NCBI RefSeq assembly: GCF_024281035.1
Contig: NZ_JAMXLH010000004.1
Location: 45,922-109,921, forward strand
DNA from: Paraburkholderia sp.
Lineage (GTDB): Bacteria > Pseudomonadota > Gammaproteobacteria > Burkholderiales > Burkholderiaceae
Direction: 5' to 3'
DNA: 64,000 nt
In this document: positions 1 through 8,551 of the stretch, in pieces
How positions within the stretch are numbered: the first letter of the stretch is position 1
How the letters are laid out: each line of letters starts with the position of its first letter
Translations under genes and position numbers: made by a program
Notes under the pieces: generated by a model
The model's input: only the letters and a program-made list of their open reading frames with translations
The model's database searches: none
What the model was told of the DNA's origin: nothing

Positions 1-297
1 TTCTTCGGCCATCAGCTCGTCGCGCACCTCGCGCCGGAAGAAGCGGGCCATCGCGGCGTCAATGCCGTCGACGGCCACGACGTCCCCGTGCGCCACTTCG
101 GCGTCGTGCTTTCGATGGACGACTGGCACGCGCTCGCCGCGCGCCTGAAGGATGCAGGCACGCAATTCGTCATCGAGCCGCATATCCGCTTCAAGGGTCA
201 GGTCGGCGAGCAGGCGACCATGTTCTTCCTCGATCCGTGCGGCAACGCGCTCGAATTCAAGGCGTTCGCCGATATCGGCCGTCTCTTCGCCAGGTAA
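1..297 (+). CDS. VOC (glyoxalase/bleomycin-resistance fold) family protein, 5' end missing
   Basis: The reading frame is open from the first base, so the start lies outside the window; 98 codons remain. The visible part fits the C-terminal half of a vicinal-oxygen-chelate protein: an HFGVVL strand with a candidate metal-ligand His, an amphipathic helix, then [21 protein letters not shown], where the Glu in LEFK is the usual last metal ligand of the fold. VOC proteins are small cytoplasmic metal-dependent isomerases, dioxygenases or resistance proteins; nothing here fixes the substrate. It ends 13 bp before the 2-hydroxyacid dehydrogenase on the same strand, so co-transcription is likely. Confidence 0.8.
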   Translation, partial: FFGHQLVAHLAPEEAGHRGVNAVDGHDVPVRHFGVVLSMDDWHALAARLKDAGTQFVIEPHIRFKGQVGEQATMFFLDPCGNALEFKAFADIGRLFAR

Positions 298-310
298 GGC
301 GCACCGTACG

Positions 311-1270
311 ATGGCAAAAATGAAAATCCTGTTCTGGCTGCCGCAAGCCGATGCATCGGCATGGCTTCATGGTCTCTCGCACGCGCTGCCCGAGGCCGAA
401 CTGCGTGCATGGCAACCGGGCGATAACGCCGCCGCCGACTACGCGATCGTCTGGCATCCGCCACGCGAACTGCTGGCCGCGCGTCCCGGCTTGCGCGCGA
501 TCTTCAATCTCGGTGCGGGCGTCGATGCGATCCTCGCACTCGAACGCGAGCAGCCCGGCACGCTGCCGCAGGATGCGCTGCTCGTCCGCCTCGAAGATTC
601 GGGCATGGCGCAGCAGATGAGCGAATACGTGCAGCACGCGGTGCTGCGCTATCTGCGCCGCTTCGACGAATACGCGCTCGCGCAGACGCGGCGCGAATGG
701 CACGTCCTCGCGCCGCATCCGCGCGAAGCGTTCACGGTGGGCGTGCTCGGGCTCGGCGTGCTGGGCGCGCAGGTCGCGCGCGCCATCGCCGCGCTCGGCG
801 TGCCCGTGCGCGGCTTCTCGCGCAGTGCAAAAACGCTCGACGGCATCGCGACTTATTCGGGCGAGCTGCACAGTGCGCAGTTCGACGCGTTTCTCGACGG
901 CGTGAAGCTGCTCGTGAATCTGCTGCCCGCCACACCGGATACAGAGGACATCCTCGACGCACGCGTATTCGCGAAGCTCGAACGCGGCGCGTATCTCGTG
1001 AATGTGGCGCGCGGCTCGCATCTGGTCGAGCAGGATCTCGTCGACGCGCTCGCGAACGGCACGCTCTCGGCAGCGACGCTCGATGTGTTCCGCGAGGAAC
1101 CGCTCGTGCCCGATCATCCGTTCTGGCGCGAGCCGCGCATCACGATCACGCCGCACAGTTCGGCGCTCACGCTGCGCGACGAGGCGATCTCGCAGATCGC
1201 GGACAAAATCGAAGCGCTTTCGCGCGGCGAAACCGTGAGCGGCATCGTGCATGTCGGGCGCGGTTACTGA
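311..1270 (+). CDS. 2-hydroxyacid dehydrogenase, glyoxylate/hydroxypyruvate reductase A type
   Basis: 319 residues, close to the roughly 312 of GhrA enzymes, which reduce glyoxylate and hydroxypyruvate with NAD(P)H in the cytosol. The Rossmann dinucleotide motif VGVLGLGVLGAQ lies near residue 142. The catalytic triad of D-isomer-specific 2-hydroxyacid dehydrogenases is present in order: Arg in NVARGSH, Glu in FREEPL, His in TPHSSA. ATG at 311 is preferred; an alternative ATG lies three codons later. The open frame extends further upstream, but that part overlaps the VOC gene and reads as low-complexity Arg/Ser. Exact substrate is inferred from family resemblance only. Confidence 0.88.
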   Translation: MAKMKILFWLPQADASAWLHGLSHALPEAELRAWQPGDNAAADYAIVWHPPRELLAARPGLRAIFNLGAGVDAILALEREQPGTLPQDALLVRLEDSGMAQQMSEYVQHAVLRYLRRFDEYALAQTRREWHVLAPHPREAFTVGVLGLGVLGAQVARAIAALGVPVRGFSRSAKTLDGIATYSGELHSAQFDAFLDGVKLLVNLLPATPDTEDILDARVFAKLERGAYLVNVARGSHLVEQDLVDALANGTLSAATLDVFREEPLVPDHPFWREPRITITPHSSALTLRDEAISQIADKIEALSRGETVSGIVHVGRGY

Positions 1271-1322
1271 AGGCCACGGCACACCACACAAGCAACACAT
1301 GAAATACGAGCAGGAGACAGGC

Positions 1323-2246
1323 ATGACCTTACCCGCAGCAGTAAAGATCGTCGAAGTCGGGCCGCGCGACGGTCTGCAAAACGAAAAGGACTTCGTTGCC
1401 ACTGCAACGAAGATCGATTTGATCAACCGCCTCTCGGCAGCCGGTTTCCCGAACATCGAAGCGGCCTCGTTCGTCTCGCCGAAATGGGTTCCGCAAATGG
1501 CCGACGGCGCCGAGGTCATGGCCGCGATCGAGCGGCGCGCGGGCGCGATCTATTCGGTGCTCACGCCGAACCTGCGCGGCTTCGAGGGCGCGCTCGCCGC
1601 ACGCGCCAACGAGATCGTGATTTTCGGCGCCGCGAGCGAAGCGTTCTCGCAGAAGAACATCAACTGCTCGATTGCCGAAAGCATCGAGCGCTTCGTGCCT
1701 GTCGCGCAAGCCGCGAAGCAGCACAGCATGCGCATTCGCGGCAGCGTCTCGTGCGCGCTCGGCTGCCCGTATCAGGGCGAGGTGCCGGTTGCGTCCGTCG
1801 TGGATGTGGTCGAGCGTTTCGCCGCGCTCGGCTGCGACGAGATCGACATTGCCGATACGATTGGCGTCGGCACGCCGAAGCGCACGCGCGAAGTGTTCGA
1901 AGCCGTGACGAAGGTGTTCCCGCGCGAGCGACTCTCGGGCCACTTCCACGACACCTACGGTCAGGCGCTCGCGAACATCTATGCGGCGCTGCAGGAAGGC
2001 ATCGCGATCTTCCACGCATCGGTGGCGGGGCTCGGCGGCTGTCCCTACGCGAAGGGCGCAACGGGCAACGTCGCGACCGAAGACGTGCTCTACCTGATGA
2101 ACGGCCTCGGCATTCACACCGGCGTCGATCTGAACCAGGTCGTCGCGGCGGGCGATTTCATTTCGAACGCCATTGGCCGCGCCAACGTCTCGCGTGCGGG
2201 CAAGGCGCTGCTCGCGAAGCAGCGCAGCGAAGCCGCGTGCGCATAA
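1323..2246 (+). CDS. hydroxymethylglutaryl-CoA lyase
   Basis: 307 residues, a normal length for bacterial HMG-CoA lyase, which splits HMG-CoA into acetyl-CoA and acetoacetate in leucine catabolism. The N-terminal VEVGPRDGLQNE loop (metal-binding Asp) and the signature GLGGCPYAKGATGN near residues 237-249, containing the catalytic Cys, are intact, as is the FHDTYG metal-ligand segment. The start at 1323 is set by AGGAGACAG just upstream; an in-frame ATG at 1299 lacks a comparable site. It is a TIM-barrel DRE-TIM enzyme; homocitrate or isopropylmalate synthases share the fold but not this Cys loop. Confidence 0.93.
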   Translation: MTLPAAVKIVEVGPRDGLQNEKDFVATATKIDLINRLSAAGFPNIEAASFVSPKWVPQMADGAEVMAAIERRAGAIYSVLTPNLRGFEGALAARANEIVIFGAASEAFSQKNINCSIAESIERFVPVAQAAKQHSMRIRGSVSCALGCPYQGEVPVASVVDVVERFAALGCDEIDIADTIGVGTPKRTREVFEAVTKVFPRERLSGHFHDTYGQALANIYAALQEGIAIFHASVAGLGGCPYAKGATGNVATEDVLYLMNGLGIHTGVDLNQVVAAGDFISNAIGRANVSRAGKALLAKQRSEAACA

Positions 2247-2319
2247 CGGCACGTAAAGACACGTAGATACGCGAAACGCAGCATTGCCTGTCGAATTGCA
2301 GTACGAAGGAATGAATCCA

Positions 2320-2838
2320 ATGACGCAAACGCTTTCCCCCTCGCACGACGATCTGGACGCACTGCCGGATTCGGCACGGCGCGTCGCGCGCCTGCTGCGC
2401 GAACGCGGCCATGAGAAGCCTGTCGTGATGCTGCCCGAAACCGGCAAGACCTCCGCCGAAGCCGCCGCGGGGCTCGGCTGCGAAGTCGCGCAGATCGCCA
2501 AGTCGATCCTCTTTCGCCGCCGCGATGACGACGCGCCCGTGCTCGTGATCGCAAGCGGCGCGAACCGGGTCGACGAAAAGAAAGTCGCGGCGCACGTGGG
2601 CGATATCGGCCGTGCCGATGCGAAGTTCGTGCGCGAGAAGACCGGCTACGCGATTGGCGGCGTCTGCCCGATTGGCCACGCCACGCCGCCCGTCACGCTC
2701 ATCGACGCCGACCTGTTCGAACTCGACAGCCTGTGGGCCGCGGCGGGTCATCCGCATGCGGTGTTCAATCTCTCGCCGCAGGAACTGGCCACGCTGACCG
2801 GCGCACCCGTGGTCGACGTCGCCCTGCGCGACGCGTGA
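2320..2838 (+). CDS. YbaK/EbsC family aminoacyl-tRNA deacylase
   Basis: 172 residues covering the single YbaK/ProX editing fold. Family members hydrolyse mischarged tRNA, typically Cys-tRNA(Pro) or Ala-tRNA(Pro), in trans. The conserved core is visible: AQIAKSILFR with the invariant Lys, a VIASGANRVDEKK segment, and the GYAIGGVCPIGH loop that shapes the acyl pocket. Start 2320 is chosen because AAGGA lies 9 nt upstream; an ATG at 2311 directly abuts that site. It opens a tight four-gene run with DUF1289, MaoC and MBL genes, where spacing is 2 bp or a 4-bp overlap. Exact tRNA specificity cannot be read from sequence. Confidence 0.88.
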   Translation: MTQTLSPSHDDLDALPDSARRVARLLRERGHEKPVVMLPETGKTSAEAAAGLGCEVAQIAKSILFRRRDDDAPVLVIASGANRVDEKKVAAHVGDIGRADAKFVREKTGYAIGGVCPIGHATPPVTLIDADLFELDSLWAAAGHPHAVFNLSPQELATLTGAPVVDVALRDA

Positions 2839-2840
2839 GC

Positions 2841-3077
2841 ATGACGGCGTATTCCGCTGCCGGTGCGCCCGCCTCGCCGTGCATCAACATCTGCCGCATG
2901 AGTGAGGCGAGCGGCCTGTGCGAAGGCTGCCTGCGCACCATCGACGAAATTGCGGCATGGTCCACGCTCGACGACGATGCGAAGCGCGCGGTCTGGAACG
3001 CCATCGAAGCGCGTCACGCGCAGTGGCTGGCGCAGCGCTTCGACGCCGTGCCCGCAAGCGAAGAAGGCGCGCAATGA
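2841..3077 (+). CDS. DUF1289 domain protein
   Basis: 78 residues. It carries the full DUF1289 core: CINICRM, GLCEGCLRTIDEIAAWS, with four cysteines spaced like a small metal-binding knuckle, followed by an Ala/Arg-rich helix. The function of the family is unknown; a structural zinc or iron-sulfur site is often assumed but not proven. It begins 2 bp after the YbaK stop and its stop overlaps the next ATG (ATGA), so it is probably translated as part of the same operon. Confidence 0.85.
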   Translation: MTAYSAAGAPASPCINICRMSEASGLCEGCLRTIDEIAAWSTLDDDAKRAVWNAIEARHAQWLAQRFDAVPASEEGAQ

Positions 3078-3508
3078 ACGCGCCGCCCAGGGTCGTGAAG
3101 CATGGCGAAACCTGCCGCTCGACGCTCGCGCTCTCGCCCGATTCGGTGAAGTCGTTTGCCACGCTCGTCGGCGATCTGAACCCGCTGCATCACGACGACG
3201 CTTATGCGCGTGAGAGCCGCTTCGGCGGACTGATCGCATCGGGCACGCAGCCCACCGCGCATTTCATGGCGTTGCTTGCGACGCATTTCTCGACGTACGC
3301 GCAACCGCTCGGCCTCGAATTCGACATCAAGCTCAAGCGCGCAACCAGTGCGCACGACGTGCTCACGTTCGAATGGCGCGTCGAAGAAGCGTGGTGGAAG
3401 CCGGGCCTGAATGGCGACCTCGTCAAACTCACGGGCACCGCCGTCAATCAGGATGGCGAGCCCGTTATCGTCGCCAACGCAACGATTCTCGTCATGCCGA
3501 AACCATGA
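3074..3508 (+). CDS. MaoC-like hotdog-fold dehydratase
   Basis: 144 residues, the size of a single hotdog-fold MaoC/R-hydratase subunit, which hydrates enoyl-CoA to (R)-3-hydroxyacyl-CoA. The hydratase-2 motif is present: VGDLNPLHHDDAYA, with the catalytic Asp and His, then the FGGLIASG turn. Start ATG overlaps the DUF1289 stop by 4 bp and its own stop overlaps the MBL gene by 4 bp, indicating translational coupling. A role in beta-oxidation or polyester precursor supply is plausible; the HMG-CoA lyase upstream also points to acyl-CoA breakdown, but the substrate is inference. Confidence 0.85.
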   Translation: MNAPPRVVKHGETCRSTLALSPDSVKSFATLVGDLNPLHHDDAYARESRFGGLIASGTQPTAHFMALLATHFSTYAQPLGLEFDIKLKRATSAHDVLTFEWRVEEAWWKPGLNGDLVKLTGTAVNQDGEPVIVANATILVMPKP

Positions 3509-4437
3509 GCGCCAGCACACAACTTCCGCCGTCGATCCGCGTGTTCGAGCGCGGCTGGCTTTCGTCGAACAACGTGCTGCTCGTCGACGATGCGCGCGCC
3601 GCGATCGTCGATACCGGTTATGCCACGCACGCGGCACAGACCGTCGCGCTCGTGGAGCGCGCGTTGGGCGCGCGCGCGCTCGATCTCGTCGTCAATACGC
3701 ATCTGCATTCCGATCACTGCGGCGGCAACGCGCAACTGCAAGCCGCGTGGCCGTGCGAAACGCTGATCCCGGCGCGCAGCGCGCGCGCCGTGCGTGACTG
3801 GGACGAGGCAAGCCTCTCGTTTCTCGCGACTGGACAGACCTGCCATCGCTTTGGTTTCACCGGCACGCTCGCGCCGGGTGAGCGTCTTGTGCTCGGCGGT
3901 TTCGAGTGGGAGGTGATTGGCGCACCGGGTCACGATCCCGATTCGGTGATGCTTTACGCCGCGCAACCGCGCCTTTTGATCAGCGCCGACGCGCTCTGGG
4001 AAAACGGCTTCGGCGTGATCTTTCCCGAGCTCGATGGCGAAAGCGGTTTCGCCGAGCAGCAAGCGGTGCTCGAAGCAATTGCAAAGCTCGACGTGAATAT
4101 CGTGATTCCTGGCCACGGTGCACCGTTCTCGAATGTCGACGCCGCGCTCGAACGTGCGTTTTCGCGCCTCGCGTGGCTGCGTGCCGATCCTGTGCGCAAT
4201 GCGCGCAACGCATTGAAAGTGCTCGTCGTGTTCAAGCTGCTAGAAGTGCGCTCGATGACATTCACCACGCTGGAGGCGTTGCTCGCGAATGCTTCGGCCA
4301 TGCGCGCGGCGGCACGGCAGCTTGCGCCACGAGCCGCGTGGCCTGCGCTTCTGCGTGAGCTGGCTGGCGAACTCGCGAAGAGCGGCGCGCTCGTGCTGGA
4401 CGGCGAGCGGATCGACGCACGCGGGACGGTGGATTAG
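3505..4437 (+). CDS. MBL-fold metallo-hydrolase
   Basis: 310 residues. The metallo-beta-lactamase motif HLHSDHCGG lies at residues 66-74, followed by GAPGHDPDS (third His), SADALWENG (bridging Asp) and PGHGAPF (last His), so both metal sites look complete. A helical C-terminal extension of about 90 residues follows. Members act as thioesterases, lactonases or glyoxalase-II-like hydrolases in the cytosol. Its 4-bp overlap with the MaoC gene suggests a linked role in acyl-CoA or ester hydrolysis, which is inference. It is the last gene of the 2320-4437 operon. Confidence 0.88.
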   Translation: MSASTQLPPSIRVFERGWLSSNNVLLVDDARAAIVDTGYATHAAQTVALVERALGARALDLVVNTHLHSDHCGGNAQLQAAWPCETLIPARSARAVRDWDEASLSFLATGQTCHRFGFTGTLAPGERLVLGGFEWEVIGAPGHDPDSVMLYAAQPRLLISADALWENGFGVIFPELDGESGFAEQQAVLEAIAKLDVNIVIPGHGAPFSNVDAALERAFSRLAWLRADPVRNARNALKVLVVFKLLEVRSMTFTTLEALLANASAMRAAARQLAPRAAWPALLRELAGELAKSGALVLDGERIDARGTVD

Positions 4438-4548
4438 GCGAGAAGCTTCAACGCAGATGGCGGGGGAATATGCCGCGATAGTTGCTCGCACAACGGGTGA
4501 ACGGATTGCGGCGGATCGATAATCGACCGCGCTTTTACGAAGCACAAT

Positions 4549-4580
4549 AAAAAAAACGCTCGTCCATTGCTGGGCGAGCG
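4549..4580 (-). terminator. rho-independent terminator downstream of the DMT exporter
   Basis: A perfect 10-bp hairpin, CGCTCGTCCA / TGGGCGAGCG with a TTGC loop (4557-4580), is followed on the minus strand by eight T residues. It lies 160 bp past the stop of the minus-strand exporter gene and about 110 bp after the convergent MBL gene. The rest of 4438-4742 shows no gene. Confidence 0.85.
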
Positions 4581-4742
4581 CGAGCATCGTTTACCGACGT
4601 GATCAAACTATCAAGTTATCATACCCGCGCAAAGAAACATGCCGGGTAGGTGATTTCCCTGGAGGCGCCTGACGCAAATCAAGAAACGCCTCGCATTGCC
4701 TGGACAACTTGACGCACCCTGGTCATCGATTCGCGATCCCAA

Positions 4743-5657
4743 TCAATTTTTCGTGAAACCGGGACGGACCCTCGCACGTTGCGGGACGATCCGCCAGCCC
4801 AGATTCACGCCCGCCGCCGCGAGCAGAATAAGCGCGGCACCCGCCACCTGGATCCACGCAAGCCGCTGGCCGAATGCGAGCCAATCGACGACGATCGCCA
4901 CCACGGGATAGATGAACGAAAGCGCGCCGGTCATCGCCGTCGGCAGCTTCTGGATTGCACCATAAAGCAGCACGTACATGATCCCCGTGTGTACGACACC
5001 GAGTGTGACGATCTGCGCCCAGTGCAGCGGCGTGGCGGGCAGCGTGTCGTAGCGGATGAACGGCGCAAGCGCGAGCGCGCCGAAGGCGACCTGCACGAGC
5101 GCGAGGAGATGCGGCGGCGTGCCCTTGAGGTGCCGCGTGATGATCGATGCGACCGCGTAAAGAAACGCCGCACCCGCCGCGCAGGCCACGCCCTGCAGAT
5201 ACTCCCCCGGCACGGCGAGCACGGCGGGCTGCACCTTGACCACACAGACGAGCCCGACGAACGCGATCGCAAGCCACGCGACGATGGAGGCCGTCACGCG
5301 CTCGCGCAGCACGAGCGCGCCGAGCCCGACCAGCATGAACGGCTGCGTGTTGTAGACGGCGGTCGCCATCGAAATCGAGGCGCGCGAATAGGCGGCGAAG
5401 AGCAGCACCCAGTTGACGACGATGGCTGCACCGCCCAGCACGGCAAGCAGCAGCATGCGCGGCGAGAACAGCGAGCGGCGCAACAGGCCGCGCACGGCGC
5501 ACACGAGTGCGAGTGTCGCGCCGCCCAGCACGCAACGCATGAACGCGACATTGAGCGCGGCCTGCTGCGAAGCGACGACGAGCCAGCCGATGGTGCCGGA
5601 CATGAGCATCGCAACGACCATTTCGGCGGCGCCGCGACGGATTTCGGTAGTAGCCAT
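4743..5657 (-). CDS. EamA/DMT-family transporter
   Basis: 304 residues with about ten hydrophobic segments in two homologous halves of five, the standard EamA (drug/metabolite transporter) layout for inner-membrane exporters of amino acids or metabolites. Recognisable pieces are the N-terminal helix with FMRCVLGGATLAL, the mid-protein LRERVTASIVAWLAIAFVGL and the second-half SFIYPVVAIVVDWLAFGQ. Start ATG at 5657 begins MATTEIRR. An Lrp-type regulator is transcribed divergently 225 bp away, a common arrangement in which the regulator controls the exporter in response to an amino acid. The substrate is unknown. Confidence 0.88.
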   Translation of the reverse strand: MATTEIRRGAAEMVVAMLMSGTIGWLVVASQQAALNVAFMRCVLGGATLALVCAVRGLLRRSLFSPRMLLLAVLGGAAIVVNWVLLFAAYSRASISMATAVYNTQPFMLVGLGALVLRERVTASIVAWLAIAFVGLVCVVKVQPAVLAVPGEYLQGVACAAGAAFLYAVASIITRHLKGTPPHLLALVQVAFGALALAPFIRYDTLPATPLHWAQIVTLGVVHTGIMYVLLYGAIQKLPTAMTGALSFIYPVVAIVVDWLAFGQRLAWIQVAGAALILLAAAGVNLGWRIVPQRARVRPGFTKN

Positions 5658-5882
5658 TGAAACGATTCCCGGTATGAGACCGGCGGCATCCGCAACGCAC
5701 ACCGAATGCCGCGATGACGACCAGTTTACTTGCGGCACCCGGCGAAATACATGGCTACACTGAGGCGTAACAGGCCTTTTACCTGCGAATCGAAGGGTGA
5801 AACGGCGAATTGCCAAACGAGACACAGCACGCCCACAACGCGCGTACAGCGCAAACGCCGCGCAAACACCGCGCACACGATC

Positions 5883-6356
5883 ATGACGAAACGCCCGAAC
5901 GCGCCGGTCCAGCCGGCCAATCTCGATGACATCGACCGCGCACTGCTCGCCGCGCTCGCGCAGGACGCCCGCGCGCCGATCAGCGAACTCGCGCGCCAGG
6001 TCGGTCTTTCCGCGCCCAGCACGTCGGAGCGGCTGCGGCGGCTGGAGGCGCAAGGCGTGATCAGCGGCTTTACGGTGCAGATCGATCCGCGCGCACTCGG
6101 CTATACGCTCCAGGCCATCGTGCGTGTGAAGCCGCTGCCGGGCCAGTTGCATCTGGTCGAAGAGGTGATCCGGCGCATTCCGGAATTCGTCGAGTGCGAC
6201 AAGGTCACCGGCGACGACTGCTTCATCGCGCGCCTCTATCTGCATTCGATCGAGCAGCTCGACGAGATCCTCTCGAAAGTCACGGAGCGCGCGGAGACGA
6301 GCACCGCCATCGTCAAAACGACGCCGGTAGCGCGCCGCCTGCCGCCGCTCGCGTGA
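5883..6356 (+). CDS. Lrp/AsnC-family transcriptional regulator
   Basis: 157 residues: an AsnC-type helix-turn-helix at about residues 16-60 (DDIDRALLAALAQDARAPISELA, LSAPSTSERLRRLE) and a C-terminal RAM ligand-binding domain (LGYTLQAIVRVKPLPG, VTGDDCFIARLYL). Such proteins form octamers that bind amino acids and regulate transport genes. Its divergence from the EamA exporter (start 5657) makes that gene the obvious target. The start at 5883 leaves the normal short N-terminal tail; the frame extends upstream without family similarity. Confidence 0.9.
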   Translation: MTKRPNAPVQPANLDDIDRALLAALAQDARAPISELARQVGLSAPSTSERLRRLEAQGVISGFTVQIDPRALGYTLQAIVRVKPLPGQLHLVEEVIRRIPEFVECDKVTGDDCFIARLYLHSIEQLDEILSKVTERAETSTAIVKTTPVARRLPPLA

Positions 6357-6375
6357 ACGTTCGGGCGGCGCGCCC

Positions 6376-7278
6376 TCAGCGCTCGGTCGCCTCGAAAAAC
6401 GCGAGCATCTCGCTCACGAGTTCCGCACCCGCTTCCTCGGGGACGTAGTGGCCGCACGCGAGTGCGCGCCCGCTCACGTCGCGCGCGACCTTGCGCCATT
6501 CGTCGAGCGGGTCGAAGCAGCGCCCGATTGCCCCCTCCTCGCCCCACAGTACGCGCAGCGGGCACGATACCTTGTGGCCGCGTTCGAGGTCGGCGCGGTC
6601 GTGTTCGAGGTCGATCGTTGCGGACGCACGATAGTCCTCGCAGATCGCATGCACCGCGCCGGGCTCGCGCAGCGCCGCGCGATAGGCATCGAGCGCCGCG
6701 GGCGAAAACGGCGCGAGCCCCGCGTGACGATTGCCCATCGTGCGCTCGATGTAGACGTCGGTGTTCTGGCCGATCAGCGTTTCGGGCAGCGGCGCGGGCT
6801 GGATCAGGAAGAACCAGTGGAAATACAGTGTCGCGAAGGTGCGGTCGGTTTGTTCGTACATCGCGAGCGTGGGCGCGATGTCGAGCAGCATCAGACGCTC
6901 GACGGCATCCGCATGATCGAGCGCCATGCGATGCGCGACGCGTGCACCGCGGTCGTGCGCGCAGACGAGAAACCGCTCGTAACCGAAGTGGCGCATCACC
7001 TCCACCTGATCGGCGGCCATCGCGCGCTTCGAATACGTCACGTGCTCCGGGTCGCCCTGCGGCTTCGACGATGCGCCGTAGCCGCGCAGATCCGTCGCAA
7101 TCACGGTGAAGTGCCGCGCAAGTTCGTCGGCGCAACGATGCCAGATCATGTGGGTCTGCGGATGGCCGTGCAGCAGCAGCAGCGGCGGCCCCTCACCGCC
7201 CTCACCGCTCTTGACGCCGTGGATGTCGATACCGCTCGCCGTACGGACGGTAAAAGGCGTGAATGCTTCGAACGGCAT
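6376..7278 (-). CDS. alpha/beta hydrolase, haloacetate dehalogenase type
   Basis: 300 residues. The fold begins with LLLLHGHPQTH (oxyanion region). The full residue set known from fluoroacetate dehalogenases is present in order: nucleophile Asp109 with Arg110 and Arg113 in HDRGAR, Asp133 in LLDIAP, His154-Trp155 in YFHWFFL, Tyr216 in EDYRA and the base His277 in CGHYVP. In Burkholderia sp. FA1 enzyme these residues are Asp104, Arg105, Arg108, Asp128, His149, Trp150, Tyr212 and His271, so spacing matches within a residue or two. Start 7278 follows GAGAGGGGAC. Haloacid hydrolysis is a strong family-based prediction; epoxide hydrolases are the nearest alternative. Confidence 0.85.
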   Translation of the reverse strand: MPFEAFTPFTVRTASGIDIHGVKSGEGGEGPPLLLLHGHPQTHMIWHRCADELARHFTVIATDLRGYGASSKPQGDPEHVTYSKRAMAADQVEVMRHFGYERFLVCAHDRGARVAHRMALDHADAVERLMLLDIAPTLAMYEQTDRTFATLYFHWFFLIQPAPLPETLIGQNTDVYIERTMGNRHAGLAPFSPAALDAYRAALREPGAVHAICEDYRASATIDLEHDRADLERGHKVSCPLRVLWGEEGAIGRCFDPLDEWRKVARDVSGRALACGHYVPEEAGAELVSEMLAFFEATER

Positions 7279-7497
7279 GTCCCCTCTCTTGTTTGAATTG
7301 GACGTGTCACATTGTAGGAGGCGTGCGTTGCGGCCCAGTGTAATTTCCATACTGTGCGAGTAGAAACCGAACACTTGCTCAAAAGTCGCGTACGGTCACC
7401 CCGTACAGACGCACTCCTATAATCGAACGATCGTTTCGTGATTGCCCGTTTTTGGGCCGCCCGGGCCGTCCGCGCGCCGCACAAGGAGACTCACGTC

Positions 7498-8457
7498 ATG
7501 GCATTGCCCGCCGTCCTGCAAAACCTGTCGCTGCCCGTCGTCGGCTCGCCGATGTTCATCGTCAGCTATCCCGAACTCGTGCTCGCGCAGTGCAAAGCCG
7601 GCATCGTCGGTTCGTTTCCGGCGCTCAACGCGCGCCCCGCCGAACAGCTCGACGCCTGGCTCACGCAGATCCAGGCCGAACTCGCCGCCTGGCAGGCCGC
7701 GAACCCCGGCGCGACCATCGGGCCGATTGCCGTGAACCAGATCGTCCATCAGTCGAACGCGCGCCTCGAACACGACGTGCGCGTGTGCGTCGAGTACAAG
7801 GTGCCGATCTTCATCACGAGCCTGCGCGCACCGGCGCGCGAGATCATCGACGCCGTGCACCGCTACGGCGGCATCGTGCTGCACGACGTCATCAATCTGC
7901 GCCACGCGGCGAAGGCGCTCGAAGCGGGCGTCGACGGGCTGATTCTCGTCGCGGCGGGCGCGGGCGGCCACGCGGGCACGACCTCGCCGTTCGCGCTCGT
8001 GGGCGAGACGCGACGCCTGTTCGACGGGCCGATCGTGCTGTCGGGCGCCATCGCCAACGGCGGCTCGATTCTCGCCGCACAGGCGATGGGCGCGGACCTC
8101 GCCTACATGGGCACGCGCTTCATCGCCACCCGCGAAGCGCACGCGGTGGAGGCATACAAGCACGCGATCCTCGAAGCGAAAGCCGCCGACATCATCTACA
8201 CGAACCTCTTCACCGGCGTGCACGGCAACTACATCCGCGAGAGCATCGTCAACGCGGGGCTCGACCCGGACGCGCTGCCCGAATCGGACAAAACGAAGAT
8301 GAACTTCGCGGGCGACAAGTCGAAAGCATGGAAGGACATCTGGGGCGCAGGCCAGGGCGTCGGACTGATGGACGATATCCCGTCGGTCGCCGAACTTGTC
8401 GCGCGGCTCAGGCGCGAATACGACGACACGCGCGCCCGGCTTGGCATGGGGTACTGA
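7498..8457 (+). CDS. nitronate monooxygenase (2-nitropropane dioxygenase family)
   Basis: 319 residues, the usual size of class I nitronate monooxygenases, FMN enzymes that oxidise toxic alkyl nitronates such as propionate-3-nitronate. The TIM-barrel FMN-binding segments are clear: SPMFIVSYPELV at the N terminus, DVINLRHAAKALEAGVDGLI, VAAGAGGHAGTTSPFALV and LSGAIANGGSILAAQAMGADLAYMGTRF. Start ATG 7498 follows AAGGAG. It stands alone between the divergent hydrolase and the convergent LysR gene. No signal peptide, so cytoplasmic. Confidence 0.9.
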   Translation: MALPAVLQNLSLPVVGSPMFIVSYPELVLAQCKAGIVGSFPALNARPAEQLDAWLTQIQAELAAWQAANPGATIGPIAVNQIVHQSNARLEHDVRVCVEYKVPIFITSLRAPAREIIDAVHRYGGIVLHDVINLRHAAKALEAGVDGLILVAAGAGGHAGTTSPFALVGETRRLFDGPIVLSGAIANGGSILAAQAMGADLAYMGTRFIATREAHAVEAYKHAILEAKAADIIYTNLFTGVHGNYIRESIVNAGLDPDALPESDKTKMNFAGDKSKAWKDIWGAGQGVGLMDDIPSVAELVARLRREYDDTRARLGMGY

Positions 8458-8477
8458 CGGTTCGCGCGGCGCCGCCG

Positions 8478-8519
8478 GACAGCGACAGCGACAGCGACAA
8501 CGACAACGACAACGACGGC
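8478..8519 (+). repeat. short hexanucleotide repeat (GACAGC)3-(GACAAC)3-GACGGC
   Basis: Seven hexamer units without interruption in the 94-bp gap between the convergent nitronate monooxygenase and LysR genes. It is non-coding in the current gene models. Simple repeats of this kind can vary in copy number by slippage. Confidence 0.9.
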
Positions 8520-8551
8520 AGCAGCATCAACCACGGCGGCGAGCGCCCCGG

